From Triops longicaudatus (taxonomy: Eukaryota > Arthropoda > Branchiopoda > Notostraca > Triopsidae), in the NCBI GenBank assembly GCA_022885665.1, contig JAGQDJ010000094.1, positions 146,909 to 210,908 on the forward strand: DNA of 64,000 bases, written 5' to 3'. The translations under genes were made by a program, and so were the position numbers. This document shows positions 13,809 through 26,759 of the stretch, piece after piece (the stretch's first letter is position 1; each line of letters begins with the position of its first letter). The notes below the pieces were generated by a model. The model saw nothing but the letters and a program-made list of their open reading frames with translations, did no database searches and was not told the origin of the DNA.

Positions 13809-14547
13809 AACGCACACGGTAGGAGCTCGGTCAGTTATCGGGAAGAAGAAGATAGCTCGCCTGACTCGGTGGGAAATCATCTCGAATCAGCAGGACGTCC
13901 CGTGCTACTTGAAAATTTTTCCAAGCTTTAAGCATCCCCCCCTTGGAATTGTGCAAAAGCGCTAACTTTTTTGTTGTGTTGCCTTTTTTTCTTCAGGGAT
14001 TGCTATTGGGCATATCTATAAGACCCCCCTCTTTGTTTTCAAACAAACGGATGGAAATTCGAGTTCGAAACCTCACCTTTATTTCATGCCACTGATCGCT
14101 CCTAGGAAAGCTTACTGTTTAGAAAGGAGCTCCCTTCAAAAAGTTATGAATACTTATTTAATATCCCGCATATGTTGTTTGCCTAAGATAGAAAGACAAA
14201 AAAAGGGTTTCGTGTTGCCGATCGAAGATTTTGATTTAAGGATGAAGGAATGGAGACTATGCTGGTGGGATAAGAGAATATTTATGGAGGTGTAAAAGGT
14301 AATTAACAACGTGACCGTGACAATCTTGCCCTCCTCTTAGGCGGAGTTTCAGTCGTGAATTCTCTACCTTGGAACTTATGATATGCAGGAATTTTATTTG
14401 TGGTACTTGCCGACTTGGCGCTTTGCATACTTTTTGTTCTAGTGGTGAAAGACAACTTACACTGAAAACTTCGAATGTTAGCTTTAAGAAAGCCGTAATC
14501 GGGCGAAGAAATGTATCGTAGATACTTGAGTGGTCCTATCAAGTACA

Positions 14548-14620
14548 GCAAAAAAAAAATAAATAAAAAAATAAATAAAAATAAATAAATAAATGAAAAA
14601 AAATAAAATAAAAGAAGAGT
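14548..14620. repeat. A-rich (AAATA)n-like simple repeat
   Basis: An imperfect repeat of AAATAAAT/AAATAAAA units over about 70 nt. It accounts for the phenylalanine- and leucine-rich apparent reading frame on the opposite strand, which is not a gene. Confidence 0.8.
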
Positions 14621-15557
14621 AAACAATTGATACGTGCCCTTGATTACTTATAACATCACTGCTCTCTAGTTTTTAGTGCATCTTTATTACAACCATCGTA
14701 GCTATAGGTTACATTTTCTGAATAAAACTTTGTTCGATTACTATAATTATCAGCAGAGAGGAAACGAAACGTATCGCATTTGTCTGCATTTGGAACATTT
14801 ATGTGCGCACTTAGAAAGTAGAAATAAAACGTAGAAACATGACAGTAAAATATAAGGTATTATTCGGTTATACCTCGCCTTTTTCTTATATCAAGTACTG
14901 TGTTGCGCTAAAGTAGTGGTCAGGTGCTTGGTGCTCATGGTATGCAGTTCATCGTAAGTATCTTGCCAAGTCCAAAAGGCTTAGGCTTCGCCCTGCCCAC
15001 CAGAATTACCTGACCAATGCTTTCCATATTGCAGCGTGGACATGTAGGCAAGCCACTTCTGCTGGGCCTGGCCGTTCCCTCAGCGCCGGCAAGTTGCTAC
15101 GGTGAGAGGGGTCCTTTAGAGAAGGCCAAACCATCATGCACACCACGTTCGCTTGTCGGCAATAGCTTTACGAACAGTTGAGCGACAACCTCAGTCTCGA
15201 GCACTACAGCAGCAATCTGCACGCTCATTTCGTTGACTGGCGGGAAGGAGACTTCAAGCAAAACAGAGATAATAACAAACCCCAGAACATCCTGGAACTT
15301 GTTGAGTGCGCAAGACTGAATTCTCACTTTGTACTACGAAGCGCACATCTTTGATAGTAACCCAAAACGCATGTGCCAAATTATTTAAGTGCTGAACAGT
15401 GACTTGTGAGCGCATGAGTGGGAAAGATACCATGTTCTTAGCCGAAACATTGTGACAGTGACTAAGTTAAACGGAAAAAGAAAGTTGAAAACCCAGCGAA
15501 AAAAAGACTCGTGATTGAATTTTGTGAAGATAAATTACTTCCATAACAATTGAGTCG

Positions 15558-18500
15558 ATGGGCGTCCTAGAAGAACACACTTCACATGGTGTCATGTATT
15601 GGGTGAGTTAAACAACTATTGTTGTAATCATGTTAAGTGAAAGTACTGTAAAAGTAACGCAGAAGAAATGCGACTGAATATTAAGTTTGTTAAATTAACG
15701 AAATGCTAAATATAGAAATTTTCTTTTGAATGTACCACACATACATTGAGCACAGTTAAGAATGGCTTACAAATCTACCGATAGAAATAGTGCTGATGCG
15801 GTCTGTATTGTGTTGCTGACCCAACTGAGGGTTAAGTCCTGTGTATAAAAAAAATGTCGTTGGAGAAGCAAAAGGTTTAAGTTTTCGTTTTTCACAACAA
15901 TTCATCCTATCGCTCCCTTTTGACGGGGTTAACCAGACTCGTTAGCCAGTAAACCATGCAAGCGACGGAGTTGGCTCTACCCAAGTTATTTTCGTTATTT
16001 CCACGCGATCGACTGTCAAGTATTTAGGAAGGGAGCTTTTGATTATTTTGTCAGCTTCTTTACACGGCCAAGGGCTTGTTTGTGTGAAGGGGGGAATATT
16101 AGGTGTGAATAGAGCGCCAAGTTAAGATTGATGGACACTTGGAGTGTCCGCAAGGCTTTTCAGCTCATTCACCAGCGTAAAGCGGATTTGCATTCATTCG
16201 ACGTTGCTCAGCTTTCAAAAAGCTTCAAGTCCCCTAACTTTGAAACAATGTTTCAAGACAAGGCTTAGCGTCATGTCCTTTTTGCTGGGTGACCAAAATC
16301 CTCTCAGCCAACCAGAAAACGAACATAAGACTTTTCTTATAGCTGTCCCGTAAGATTTGGGCTCCAGTGTCTCCTTCTAGGTCCTCGGAAAGGGCCGTAT
16401 CATAGTTTCTCCGGAACCGCATTAACACGATTGACATTTGGACGAAGATTTCCATCACAACTCATGCGACCACACTCCGCGCGGTTTTCCACCTCTGATA
16501 TCTGGAGGAAACCTAGAGAACCCCTTATCTTTCCTTGGAAAGCAGGAAGATTGCAGTACACTGAAATTTACGGATAAGTTTTTCCTATACTCGTGGCCGG
16601 GTATATCACTTGGGGAACAATCTTCTGTAGCTGCGGTACATACAATTGTATAAGCTTTCGTGACGAAGCGCAGTTTCCGCATGCTTGCATCGAACGTTAG
16701 GGTCTATGAGCCAAGTTCTGTCCTCTTTTCTACTAACAGTATACGCGTTATAGCTACTGAGAACACGAAAACTTCTTTTCGAAACGACAATTAGGTGCAG
16801 CCCAAGCGGTACTGTGGCTGTAAAACGTGTAAGTTAGCTTTCTGTGTACCTGTTTACTTAAAACTTTCTTAGTGCATGAAGAAGAGCACCTCAACGAGAT
16901 TTTGCGCAAGATTCAGGCGTGTATAAGATTGGAAGTGCATTAAGCTCCGAACGAACAACGTCCCGTCGGCTGTTGTGAAAAGAGACTTGACAGTAACAAG
17001 TATGTAAATTGTCCGGCTGTTAACTTGGGAAATTACGGGGACCAAGAAGTTTTCGCTAGCCACTACCTTGTCACACAGGTTCCGGAGACCAGCGTCCTGA
17101 CGCAACCCACACAGTTTACTGAGATTCTTCCCACGATGGAGTGAAAAGGAAGTATCTTAACTGTTGAAGCATTTATGACATGACGTTAACTGCTGTGACT
17201 ATACTGACCGATAAAAAAAATGAAAACAAAAAAGGATAGGGTACAAAGTAGCGATTAGAATATTGGTAGCGAAAGTTGATTTACTAGAACGAAATGACCA
17301 AGATTTTGCCCCGCAGCCATGTCGAAAACACATTAGCGTTTGATGGGATGTGCGTTTGGATAGCAATCAGGATCAACAAGGCCCCTTTCTCAATCGAGTT
17401 GGACTGGGCTTTCAACACAACCGAGATTAACGCAGATTCCGCTTTCCAACTGGAATATAGTAAAGCGACGGGAGGGATTGGAACAAGTTAAGTTCCACTG
17501 ACCAAAAGATAATACAGAGTGTACGCATTACGCTGTAAAATGGCCTTTCAAGTACTTGACTTTTAAAAGTAAAATTCTCAAATATAATTCCTGAACAATA
17601 CCTTGTAGCTTACTTTCGAGTACTTTTTGAGATAAAATTGCGGAATAGTTTCTAGACAATTACACTTTTTAAAGTAAACTTCGGGAATAGAATTTCTGGA
17701 CATTTTCTTGGATAAAAAAAAGCTGGACTATCCTTGAGCTAGAAACAAATTCATCGGTAGAGGACTGGGACAAGTTTAACTTTGTAGCCACGAAATGCGT
17801 GACAGCTGCAAGTGGCATTTGTATTAATTTTTTGCTCGCCGTTCCCGTCAAAGTGTGGATCTCCAACTTTGGAGTATTTGCTGTCATACGCGATAAAAGT
17901 GTCCTCCCCAACAACCCACTTGCCATTTAACATTTTCGTGAAGGTATAATAGATTGCTAGGGCCCTGCGCGCGTGACTCAACAAACTCTGAATTCACTAC
18001 TTGTAATAACTTAATTGAGTTGTCCAAACAGGTCGACAACCAGGATTTTTCTTCTCGATGGTCTATTCTCAAACCCAAGTGGGAACCTACGATTTAGCCT
18101 ACGTCTTGGTTTTTATTACATCTTTGTAATTTTTTAAAACTTTTATGTGATAATTCTCGTAGCATTTATCCTTATTTTCTATTACAGAAGAAATGGCTGA
18201 TTTTTTTTTAAAAAAAGAAAGCTGGTTAAAAATATGACAAAATATAAGAATAGAGGTGGAGAGGGTGGTTAGGGTCAGTTAATAGGCAGGTGTAAAAGAG
18301 TTGCTCACTCTTCATATTCCGATGCGTGGGATCGATGTTTGTGGTTGTCAGCGTATTGTCTGTGACAATGCGTTACGCTGAGCATCTGTTGCTGGTCCAA
18401 GGATGCTTTCGGGAGTAAAAAGGGAAATAGGAGAGTATCCCCTCCACCCTGTCCATCATCAGCTGTCCTAACTCCTGTATGTTAAGCATGTATGAGTATA

Positions 18501-21496
18501 GCTCGCACATAGACAGTTCCCTGGTTAAAAGAGATATATGTTAACGGAAGTCTTGTTCCGCGTTGTCTGTATGTGTGTATACAACACTGGGTAGATGAAG
18601 TACGGCCATGGGTTCCTAACCGACCGATGAACTGGCTGGTGGGCCTCGTTTTCCCCAACCCATTCAAGTTCACGAGCATAAACCATGCATTGGCACCCTC
18701 GAACCTACAACCCTGGGTTCGAAGAATAAAACACCGAAAGAGCCAAGGGGGGTGACTATGGGCGCCGTTAACAATAGGAACGTGGGCTCGTCGAGTTCTT
18801 TGGTGTGGAAAAGCTGACTCGCGGAATACTACGGGGTTGTAGTGGCAGCCGTCAGTTTTTGCCTCCGTATTTGTTCCTGGACGAACGCTAAAAGAGGGGG
18901 GTTAGGAGCTCTCATCGTCATATAATATACATATTGAAGTTGACGAGTGGGAAAAATGGCATTAAAATGCTGTAGGGTCCCGCTCTTATTATGTTAGACA
19001 AATAATGATGTCAGGGATCGTTGGTGTTATTAGTTTATGGGAATCGAAGGGTTGGACGGGGGAGGGAGACTTTTTTCGACGAAAAAAAATTCTTTGTTGG
19101 TAGTCAAGTGCTTCTGGCACACGCATCGGAAACTTATCCAGGGAAACGCGGAATTGTTTTATAATTTTTCGTTTCTTTTCTTGTTATTTTGAAAAGGAAC
19201 GGTATGGGAATCCGTGTGCATCAGCAGATCCTTGTCAGCAAGGCACTTCGCTGATATCGACCACAGCGTTGGTGACTCCCAAGCAAGAACCTAGCAGTTA
19301 TGATGTGACGAACCCAATTCAACATCAGCCACAATTGACTTCCACATCTCCTTCCGTATCCATGTTCTCACCTTCGGAAAATAGAATTAGCGGCAGTAGC
19401 CTTCATCGCTCGTACCATCCTTACCATCCAGCGAGCAACGACATGTGCATTAACAATAACGAACCGTTATCACCGGACTTGAAAGCTGCGTCATCGGCTG
19501 CCGCCGCGACGGAGTCGGCCAACTGCAGCAGCCCGTCTCATGACGGCCTTAGCGCGGGACAACCTGCTGTGGACGCGCTCTGTGCGGGTTGCGACCAGAG
19601 AATACACGATCGGTTTTACTTAGTTGCCGTAGAACGTTGCTGGCACAGTGAATGCTTACGGTGTTGTGAATGCCGACGTACCTTAGACACGGCGACTTCC
19701 TGCTTCGCACGACAATCGCGGATCTACTGCAAGGATGACTACCACAGGTGAGGAAAAATTCCCATAATTTTGCATGTTCTAAATCCATCTCTTCCGGCTG
19801 CCTTTGACAATTTAAAGAAATCAGAGCACCATCGACTTTCACGTTCCACTAATTGTCGGTGTTTTTGCAAGTTCCGAAGTGTTAAAACATTTTTTTTTTT
19901 ATTTTTATGGCTTTATGTTGTCGCCAATATTTATGGTTATACAGTTGAATTTGACGTTGTGGTCCATTTTCTTATCAAAACGTCAGTGCATTGACACGTG
20001 TTTAGCCTTGAGCTGACGCAGTGGTCCACACAGCATTTATGTCAAACTGCCCTTAATGAGGAAGTTTTATGCAATATAGCCATTTTTTTTAGGTTATTTG
20101 GAATGAAACGATGCGCTAAGTGCGATCACACATTGTTGCCCCACGAACTCGTGATGCGAGCGCGCGATTGGGTGTTTCACGTCAGGTGCTTTAGCTGCGA
20201 GATATGCAATGTCCAACTATCTAAGGGCGATACGTTCGGCATGCTCACGAACGCCATTTACTGTAAAGAGCATTACAGTTTGGCAGCAGCCCAACATCCT
20301 GCTCACCACAGTCACTCGCCAAACCCTCTACTTAACTTGCACCATGGTAGTAATTGCAACATCGAACCGGCTCATCACCTAAACAATAGCGAAGGACCGT
20401 TTTTCCACACCAACAGTGGTGAAGCTCTTGTTTCGCCACCTCAATCTCATCCCAGTTTCCACCACTTTCCCCCAGCCTCATCCGCTCCATCATTCCACAA
20501 TACATTCCCCAACTGTGGCTCCAGTCCATTTTATACCAGTAATCCCGCAGTAGCAATGCCGTTTGGCTCCAACGCGCCAGAACATTTTGTCAAAATGAGC
20601 TTCATGAACAACAACTCCTTAATCAACACGCCCACGCCCGTCAACGGAACCCCCGTTAAAAAGTCCAGGAAACGCCGACTCAAAGAAGGTTTATCCTTAA
20701 CTCCAGGTAGAACTTTTTCCTTATTGTTTTTTTCCGTTTTTTTATTTTTTATTGCTTCTTTTGGAAAACGATATTTATGGGTTGCCTTTTTTTGTATTTA
20801 TTTGGGTATAGATTCAGGGGCTGACCCGTACGCCGAAGGCTTCAGTCCCAATGGCAGCGTGGGCACGGGCCAGACGCGAGCTAAACGGATGCGTACCTCC
20901 TTCAAACATAACCAGCTGCGGATGCTCAAATCCTATTTCGCGACGAATCATAATCCCGATGCCAAAGATCTTAAACAGTTGTCCCAAAAGACTTCGTTAT
21001 CTAAGAGAGTTCTTCAGGTATGTCAATGCTTGTCAAACTTAATTCTTCCTCCTGGCATTTTGGGCTTTGAGTTTGAAAACACATGTGCTTCAAGGATTTT
21101 TGGTAGGGTGAGGTCTGTCGATACGGACTTCCTAATACTTCAGCGCCTTGCTAGGGTCTATACACTGATTAGGTTAAAAAGAAGGTGGAAAAAAGGGGGG
21201 AGAGAATGGAATGCCATTTTAATTGGTTCAACTTGACGCTCTACGGCGACGCCACAGTGTTAGGTCCCATCCTACAACGGACGTTCGCTTCTGTATACGC
21301 CGTCTGTTCTAAACGACTCACACGGCAAACACGTTCCTTTGTGGGTGCAAGAATGCTGATAGACGACCCCCAGAGTTTACACAAGTTTTACTCAAAATCC
21401 GTCCTTTCTAGATTTTTCTCTTTTCCTTACGAACCACAATTTCTTTACTATTCATTGCAATTTTCGACGCAAATACTTTTTGAATAATAATAATAA

Positions 21497-21535
<39 letters not shown>

Positions 21536-22440
21536 TAATAATATAAATTATCTATAAGACTGCAGTTATTTACCGAGAAATAAAGAACTTCTAATAAAAA
21601 TTATGATTATTAAAAAACAATTTTAACTAATATTTTCTCAGGAATATTTTTATGAATAATAAACAGCCTTTAGGAATGCTAAGATTTTCCCGTCAGTTAT
21701 AGTATCAATAGTTTCTCAACTTCCAGTGATTTCCTACATTGTTAAAAAGCAGTATATACTTTCGACAACTGCAATTTCAACAATAAATTTATGAATATTG
21801 AGAAAATAGTTAACAGGACTCTTTTACTATGTGTATTGTCGTTTTATATTTGAAACATGTGTTTGTAGCGATTGTTAGATTTTTCTCCTCAAAAGGTCAG
21901 CTGTTAAGCTAGTTCATATTCCACAGTGAAAAGAAGCCGAATCATATTACATGTTACACTTCGGGTATGCGAGACAGAAGGATTCCGAGGGGAAAAGGCG
22001 ACAAAAACCAGGGCTAGGCTAAGCAGAAGGTGTTGTGTATATTGGTTTTGTGGCCTAAAAGAGTGGTAACAGGGTGCAAAGTAATCTAAACCAGAGACAC
22101 GGAAAGGCACGTAGAAGAGGGGTGGTGAACAAAGGCTTGTCGTGGTAGCCTGTTTGTAATATGCATTTTTTTCTTCTTCTTTGCCTTGTAGGTCTGGTTC
22201 CAGAACGCACGTGCCAAATGGCGTCGTTTGGTGCAAAAACAGGACAAGAATTGCGCGGACGGGAGTTCGCCGTTGCCCAGCTTAGGCAAAGCCGGATCCG
22301 CGCCTGGTCTCCCTGGTGGTGTTGGAGCAACAAACGACGACCAACTTGCCGGCATGACGACACCGTCGCATCAGCACTTGCATTACGATGAGATGTCTTC
22401 CAGTAGTGCAGCGTCCATTAGCTTTCCTTCGCCCATCTAA
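15558..22440 (+). CDS. ap: Apterous-class LIM-homeodomain protein, copy 1
   Basis: A nuclear transcription factor of the apterous/Lhx2/9 family, known in arthropods for dorsal appendage and neuronal identity. Coding exons are 15558-15602, 19197-19747, 20093-20706, 20812-21017 and 22192-22440, giving 554 residues with all phases matching. The start is fixed by an in-frame TAA at 15,531. Exon 1 encodes only 15 residues, MGVLEEHTSHGVMYW, resembling the N-terminus of Drosophila Apterous. LIM1 (from about residue 144) has ligands C-C-H-C-C-C-C-D in standard spacing; LIM2 follows directly after RLFG. A linker rich in His, Pro and Ser carries the basic patch KKSRKRRLK. The homeodomain (about 427-487) ends VWFQNARAKWRR. 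Exon 4 ends after VLQ, splitting recognition helix 3. Compared with copy 2 it lacks two introns and the GRPRKRK motif. Exon 1 and the 19,197 acceptor are the least certain parts. Confidence 0.9.
15603..19196 (+). other. First intron of ap copy 1 (3.6 kb)
   Basis: The donor GTGAGT follows the TGG codon at 15,600-15,602. The acceptor is TTATTTTGAAAAG after a T-rich tract. No other coding sequence is supported inside. The length is unusual against the 60-1,000 nt introns elsewhere, so the intron may hold enhancers. It depends on exon 1 being correct. Confidence 0.6.
21483..21545. repeat. (AAT)n microsatellite in ap copy 1 intron 4
   Basis: AATAATAAT units over about 60 nt with small interruptions, inside the intron that separates the two homeodomain exons. 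Confidence 0.9.
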
Positions 22441-22500
22441 GAATCTCCTTTTCTTAACCATTTCTTGCTTTAAACTGGTTTGTTAATTACTTTCTCGGCC

Positions 22501-22506
22501 AATAAA
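22501..22506 (+). terminator. Polyadenylation signal of ap copy 1
   Basis: AATAAA starts 61 nt after the stop codon at 22,438-22,440. TG-rich sequence (TTGTACAGTGCAGAGC, TTTTTGTAC) follows within about 60 nt. The implied 3' UTR is about 80 nt, short for a developmental regulator, and more distal sites could also be used. Confidence 0.6.
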
Positions 22507-25500
22507 AAAAAACTACCTTTTGTACAGTGCAGAGCATTTTCATGTAACCTTTCAAGTTTTTGTACATACCCATGTGGCAATAAGCATTACAGATGCTTTG
22601 GTGATTACAGTTTCGCATGTGGAATCAACATGCTTTTTGAATAACAATACGTGTACATTTGAACCTTCTTTTACCCTAGTTTCACACATAAGAACCTAAG
22701 TTAGCTAGTTAACCTTAAACCTCCTATCCCCAATGCGGGAGAGGATCCGTTGTGGTGGGAAGTCAAAGTTCATTCTCTCTGGAGCTCCAGTTCTTGTACG
22801 CGAAAAAGGTCAGCTTCTTTTCCTTTCTTTGCTTAACTGCAGTTCATACGGTCAGGATGCTGCGGAGGAGACAGAGAGAGGGAAATAAGGGTGGGTTTCA
22901 AAACCGACACTTGTGCACTTTATGCCGCGGCGGACTTGTACTGTGGTGTTGGGATTCCATGCGTGTGTGATGTGACGGCGCCGGGCAGTCCAGCCCATCG
23001 TGATGGATGAGAATTCTTCTGGTTGAACCTTGATGAACTATTCCGACGTCTGCGTAGGACGGACACGGAAGACGGTAGCGAACTGGACACCCTGACTTTT
23101 ACACCCATAAGTCAAGAGGCCTCGAGAAAGACCTCTGCTGTCCGTTATAAACCGATGCTAACCCGTCTTTAGATATAGGTTTTCCTACAGAAGCTTTGTC
23201 TCATGAGGAAGTGAGGTTTAGCTCTTTTTTTCCCCTTGTGAACCCAACTTGTTGCGTTTTTCCTCTAAAAGATGCATACCGTAAGGGGGGATACGGATCG
23301 CACAAGGTAGCAAGTGAAAAGGCGTTGAAGATTAGAAAGGAAGGGTGCTGGATCCTTGATAAGGGCTATAAGATCAGTACCACAGACAAAATGTGACATT
23401 GATTAATGATGACGGCTGGCTTTTAGGGGGGTGAGGGAAAACTCACTGTAGGGTCCTTCCGGAAATGTTATCGTTAAATGCTTGGTTGCATACTTTTCAA
23501 TGAACCGCAGCGTACATCTGAACCCATCCAGCATTGCACACATTATACAGTGACCAGCTTGGTGGGATACCCGAAAGGGAAAAGACAAAAGCTGGACATT
23601 GGAACACTTGCGTTTTTGGCCGCAGAATGATTCGAAATAGAAGTGCTTTTACATACAGAGGCCACCCAGTTTCGGTGATAAACTGGTGAACTATTCATCA
23701 AAGAACTCGTTTGTTGTTGATTTAGAGCTCGACGTAGGGCAACACCACTATATCCTCCCGAGTTGTAGAAAAACGAATGGGTACTTCAGCTCGCTTAGAA
23801 TACTCGATTAGTAAAAGGAGAAGGAGGTCGCTGTGAGGTCAACTGGAGCTTCATTCGTAACTTGTCCCTTTTCACATGTCATGTCATTATCCTGGAGAAC
23901 ACGAACACGAAATGGTTTGAAGCCAGGTTAAAAAGGTCACTGGGCACAGCATCGCCCCAAAAAGTTAGATCAAGACTTTGTTACCACCCCTTCAACGCCC
24001 TACACACTCAGCGTTTCGCAGCAACATATGGACCACCCATGGGAGATCACTACTACACTTGGTTATTTGTAAAAGCTCCTCGTCGGTCGGCCTTTAACTC
24101 ACCGCACCGAAACCACGGAACTTAATGATTGATATCAAGCCCCTTGTGAGTGCAGTTTAGAAGAAACAATTGCGCGGGGGAAGTCAAGCCAACCCTCTCT
24201 ATGCCTCCTCTATGCAAATGAGCATTTGTGCCAAGGGATTGAGCTCAAAAGCTTATCCTGGGGAATTGATATGCTCCATAAATCAATAATACGCTGTGGG
24301 CAGGCGTCTTTAGCTCTCAGTAACCTGTTTCTCGTTTTTCTGGGATGAAACTGTATTGGTTTAGATGCTAATATAAGTTTAAAGTATAACAATACGGATA
24401 AAAAAGTTTAAAACAGTCGGCACAAATATTTGCTTGAGAATGTTCAGGTTCAAAGCACCAACATTTCTTGGTTAGCTTTGTAATTTATTATTTTTAGTTC
24501 TTATTTATTGCTCGTTTGCCATATTTATTTTTGCAATACGGACGTATAGCTGAATTGCAGGAAATAAAACATGGGAAAAGATCGTGAGTTATTGCCAGGG
24601 CTAAATCGAGCATTCTTTCAAAAGCTCGCCCATTTCTCTTTAAGCTTCTTTCTTGCCGGCGAACTATAATAAAACATTAATTTATGGTTTATTACACGCG
24701 CGTGTTGGGATTGTGAGACGGGTTTGGTTCCTTCGCACGAACTCGTATATTATACTGCTCTCCACTATGAAACTTTATTTGAGAGTTTTCTGAGTCTTTA
24801 TGATAGAGCTCCACGAAAATATAACTATTTCGGCACTCTTTGCGATCATCCGAGCGGAAGGTTACTTTGCATTTCTAGCCCCCAATAGCCACATCTTTAT
24901 GGATTTGGCTTTTTTCACGTAGAAAGAAAATAGATGAGAACTTTATGCGCCGTGTCCTCTCCGTCCTATGCTGGTTACCTTGCTCTGCATTGATAACCAA
25001 ATTTTGTGAATTTTGGGGTGTCGAACTATTGTGAAACTTTTCTTTCACCTATCCTTTTTTTAAACAAGCCAAGGCGAAAGATAACTTTTTTTCCATGCGC
25101 TTACGTTACCCTATTCTTTGATTGATGCCCATAGACACTTTGACTATAAAAAGTCCTTTCAGTTTGCTTCATCACATGATAAATAGTTTACGGACTTTGA
25201 AATGAAAGCAACAAGGCCTGACTTTGGGCGCTCAGATACTCCAAGGGTTAGCTTTTGGCCAGTTCCTGTCAAGTCATTCTCTAGGTTACCTTGCGAAGTG
25301 CTCAAAATGCCTTTACCGAGGTGGTTTACACTCAATACGCTCTTTTTTAATTTTAATTCTTTTATTTCTCTCTCGTATAGTCAGAAACTAAGAAAACGCG
25401 GCACATTGTTATGTATCATTGGCAGTCGTCAGAGCGTGGGAGGCTGGAGAGGGATATTTTCTTGAAAGGGACGGTTTCCCTCCACTAAATTGTTAATTGA

Positions 25501-26759
25501 AAAAGGAGACCTTTACGGCACAGCGAGTGTTGTGGAGAGAAGAAGGGCTCTTTTGTAGAATTGTCGGACGTTGAGCGTCAGATTTCCCTCCGATTCCCCA
25601 CATCCAGCTCAGATTACAGGCAAAGTTTTGCTTAGATTTAGACTTAAAGAGTCCCGATTATTTAAAAAGAAAGGGTCTTGACTCGACAACTGACAACCCT
25701 AGTTCACCGAGTATTAGTAACCAGATCATGATCCAAAGCATGTCACACTTCCCCGCTAGATAAATCCTTTCTATTTCGGTGTGAAACTCTGACCTGGTAG
25801 CTTTCCCAACGTGAACATAAGCTAACATTACGCAACCCCCTAAACTTATGATGCACCTTGCGCATTTGGTGCTTTTGTTACTGCCCATTCCACTAACCAA
25901 GCTTATACTCAAAACGTAAAAGAGGTAAGGCACCATAAAATATAATAAAATACAAAATCTGCAAAATAAATGCTAGTGACATGAAAAATAATACTAAAGG
26001 AAATTGTTTTAGTATATAGAGATTACATAGAATATATGTAGAGTGCATAGTAAATCATGTACAGAATAAATAATACAAAAATAACGGATTAATAAAAGAA
26101 AAAAAATAGGGTTTATATAAAGCTAACCACCGTCGTGACCACACTTTCCCGCTTTTATTGTGTAATGTGCCCATTACTTTCCATCTCGGAAAACTTGCCG
26201 TGGGTTTTATTCTCCGTATGAGTGGGCTGTCAGGTGCCAGACTAGACAAACTTTTCCTAAGGCCCCAAAAGTATTATCTTTTCATCCTGGGGAGACTACG
26301 TAAAGCATCAACAACGGCGTTTTGATAACATGGAACTGATGAGACCACTTGATCCTTTGCTGATGATGACAAGCTCCAATGGTCGGTGGCTAAATCTTCT
26401 CCATGTCGGCCCTTTTAAAGCTCAGCAGGAGGCCTGCAACCTCTACCCACGTCTTATGAACGGATGCTAAGCTTTTGTTTCGATGGCGAATGGGATACTT
26501 CATTCAAGTGTCAAGTCCAGAAGGTAAATTCGATAAATTTGGGCAAGGTTAACTGTCGGGATTGCGGCTTGCTCCAAGCCTTTCGTTGCATTTTGGGTTA
26601 GTTATGAGCATGCAATGGGACTCCGAAAGGAAATTTGGCTTGCAATATTTTGATCTCCAAAAAGTATCTCTCCCATCTTTTATTTTAGTTATTTATTTTG
26701 GCTAATCCTTCCAAGAGGCTTTCGAGACGGGGAAGAAGGTTCTTTTCTTCAAGAAAGAG
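22507..26759. other. Intergenic between the two apterous genes
   Basis: There are 5.1 kb between the stop of copy 1 and the start of copy 2. No protein-coding exon is recognised. More balanced blocks (22.7-24.3 and 24.9-25.6 kb) alternate with A+T-rich ones. The octamer 13-mer lies at 24,212. Enhancers for either gene are a reasonable expectation, by position only. Confidence 0.5.
24212..24224 (+). promoter_or_regulatory. Octamer-containing 13-mer upstream of ap copy 2
   Basis: An exact copy of the ATGCAAATGAGCA at 13,796. Here it sits within a small inverted repeat, CAAATG-AG-CATTTG, at 24,215-24,228. It lies about 3.3 kb upstream of the copy 2 start codon. Confidence 0.3.

Larger units (their letters stand above)
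12661..15557. other. Upstream region of apterous copy 1
   Basis: No coding sequence is recognised. The stretch includes an A+T-rich block (about 12.88-13.4 kb), a more balanced block near 13.4-13.9 kb with an octamer motif, an A-rich simple repeat at 14,548-14,620, and the sequence leading into the first coding exon of apterous copy 1. No TATA box or initiator could be assigned with confidence. Confidence 0.5.

Noticed and set aside
19269..19751. TTG at 19,269 as start of apterous copy 1
   Set aside because: Not an ATG; the frame continues upstream to a splice acceptor and joins the 15-codon exon at 15,558 in phase.
20707..20811. Read-through of the apterous copy 1 frame across the linker (open between LIM2 and homeodomain exons)
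   Set aside because: The 105-nt segment is a phase 1 GT-AG intron that happens to lack stops. Its translated sequence is hydrophobic, T-rich-derived and unlike any apterous linker. Retention remains possible but is not preferred.
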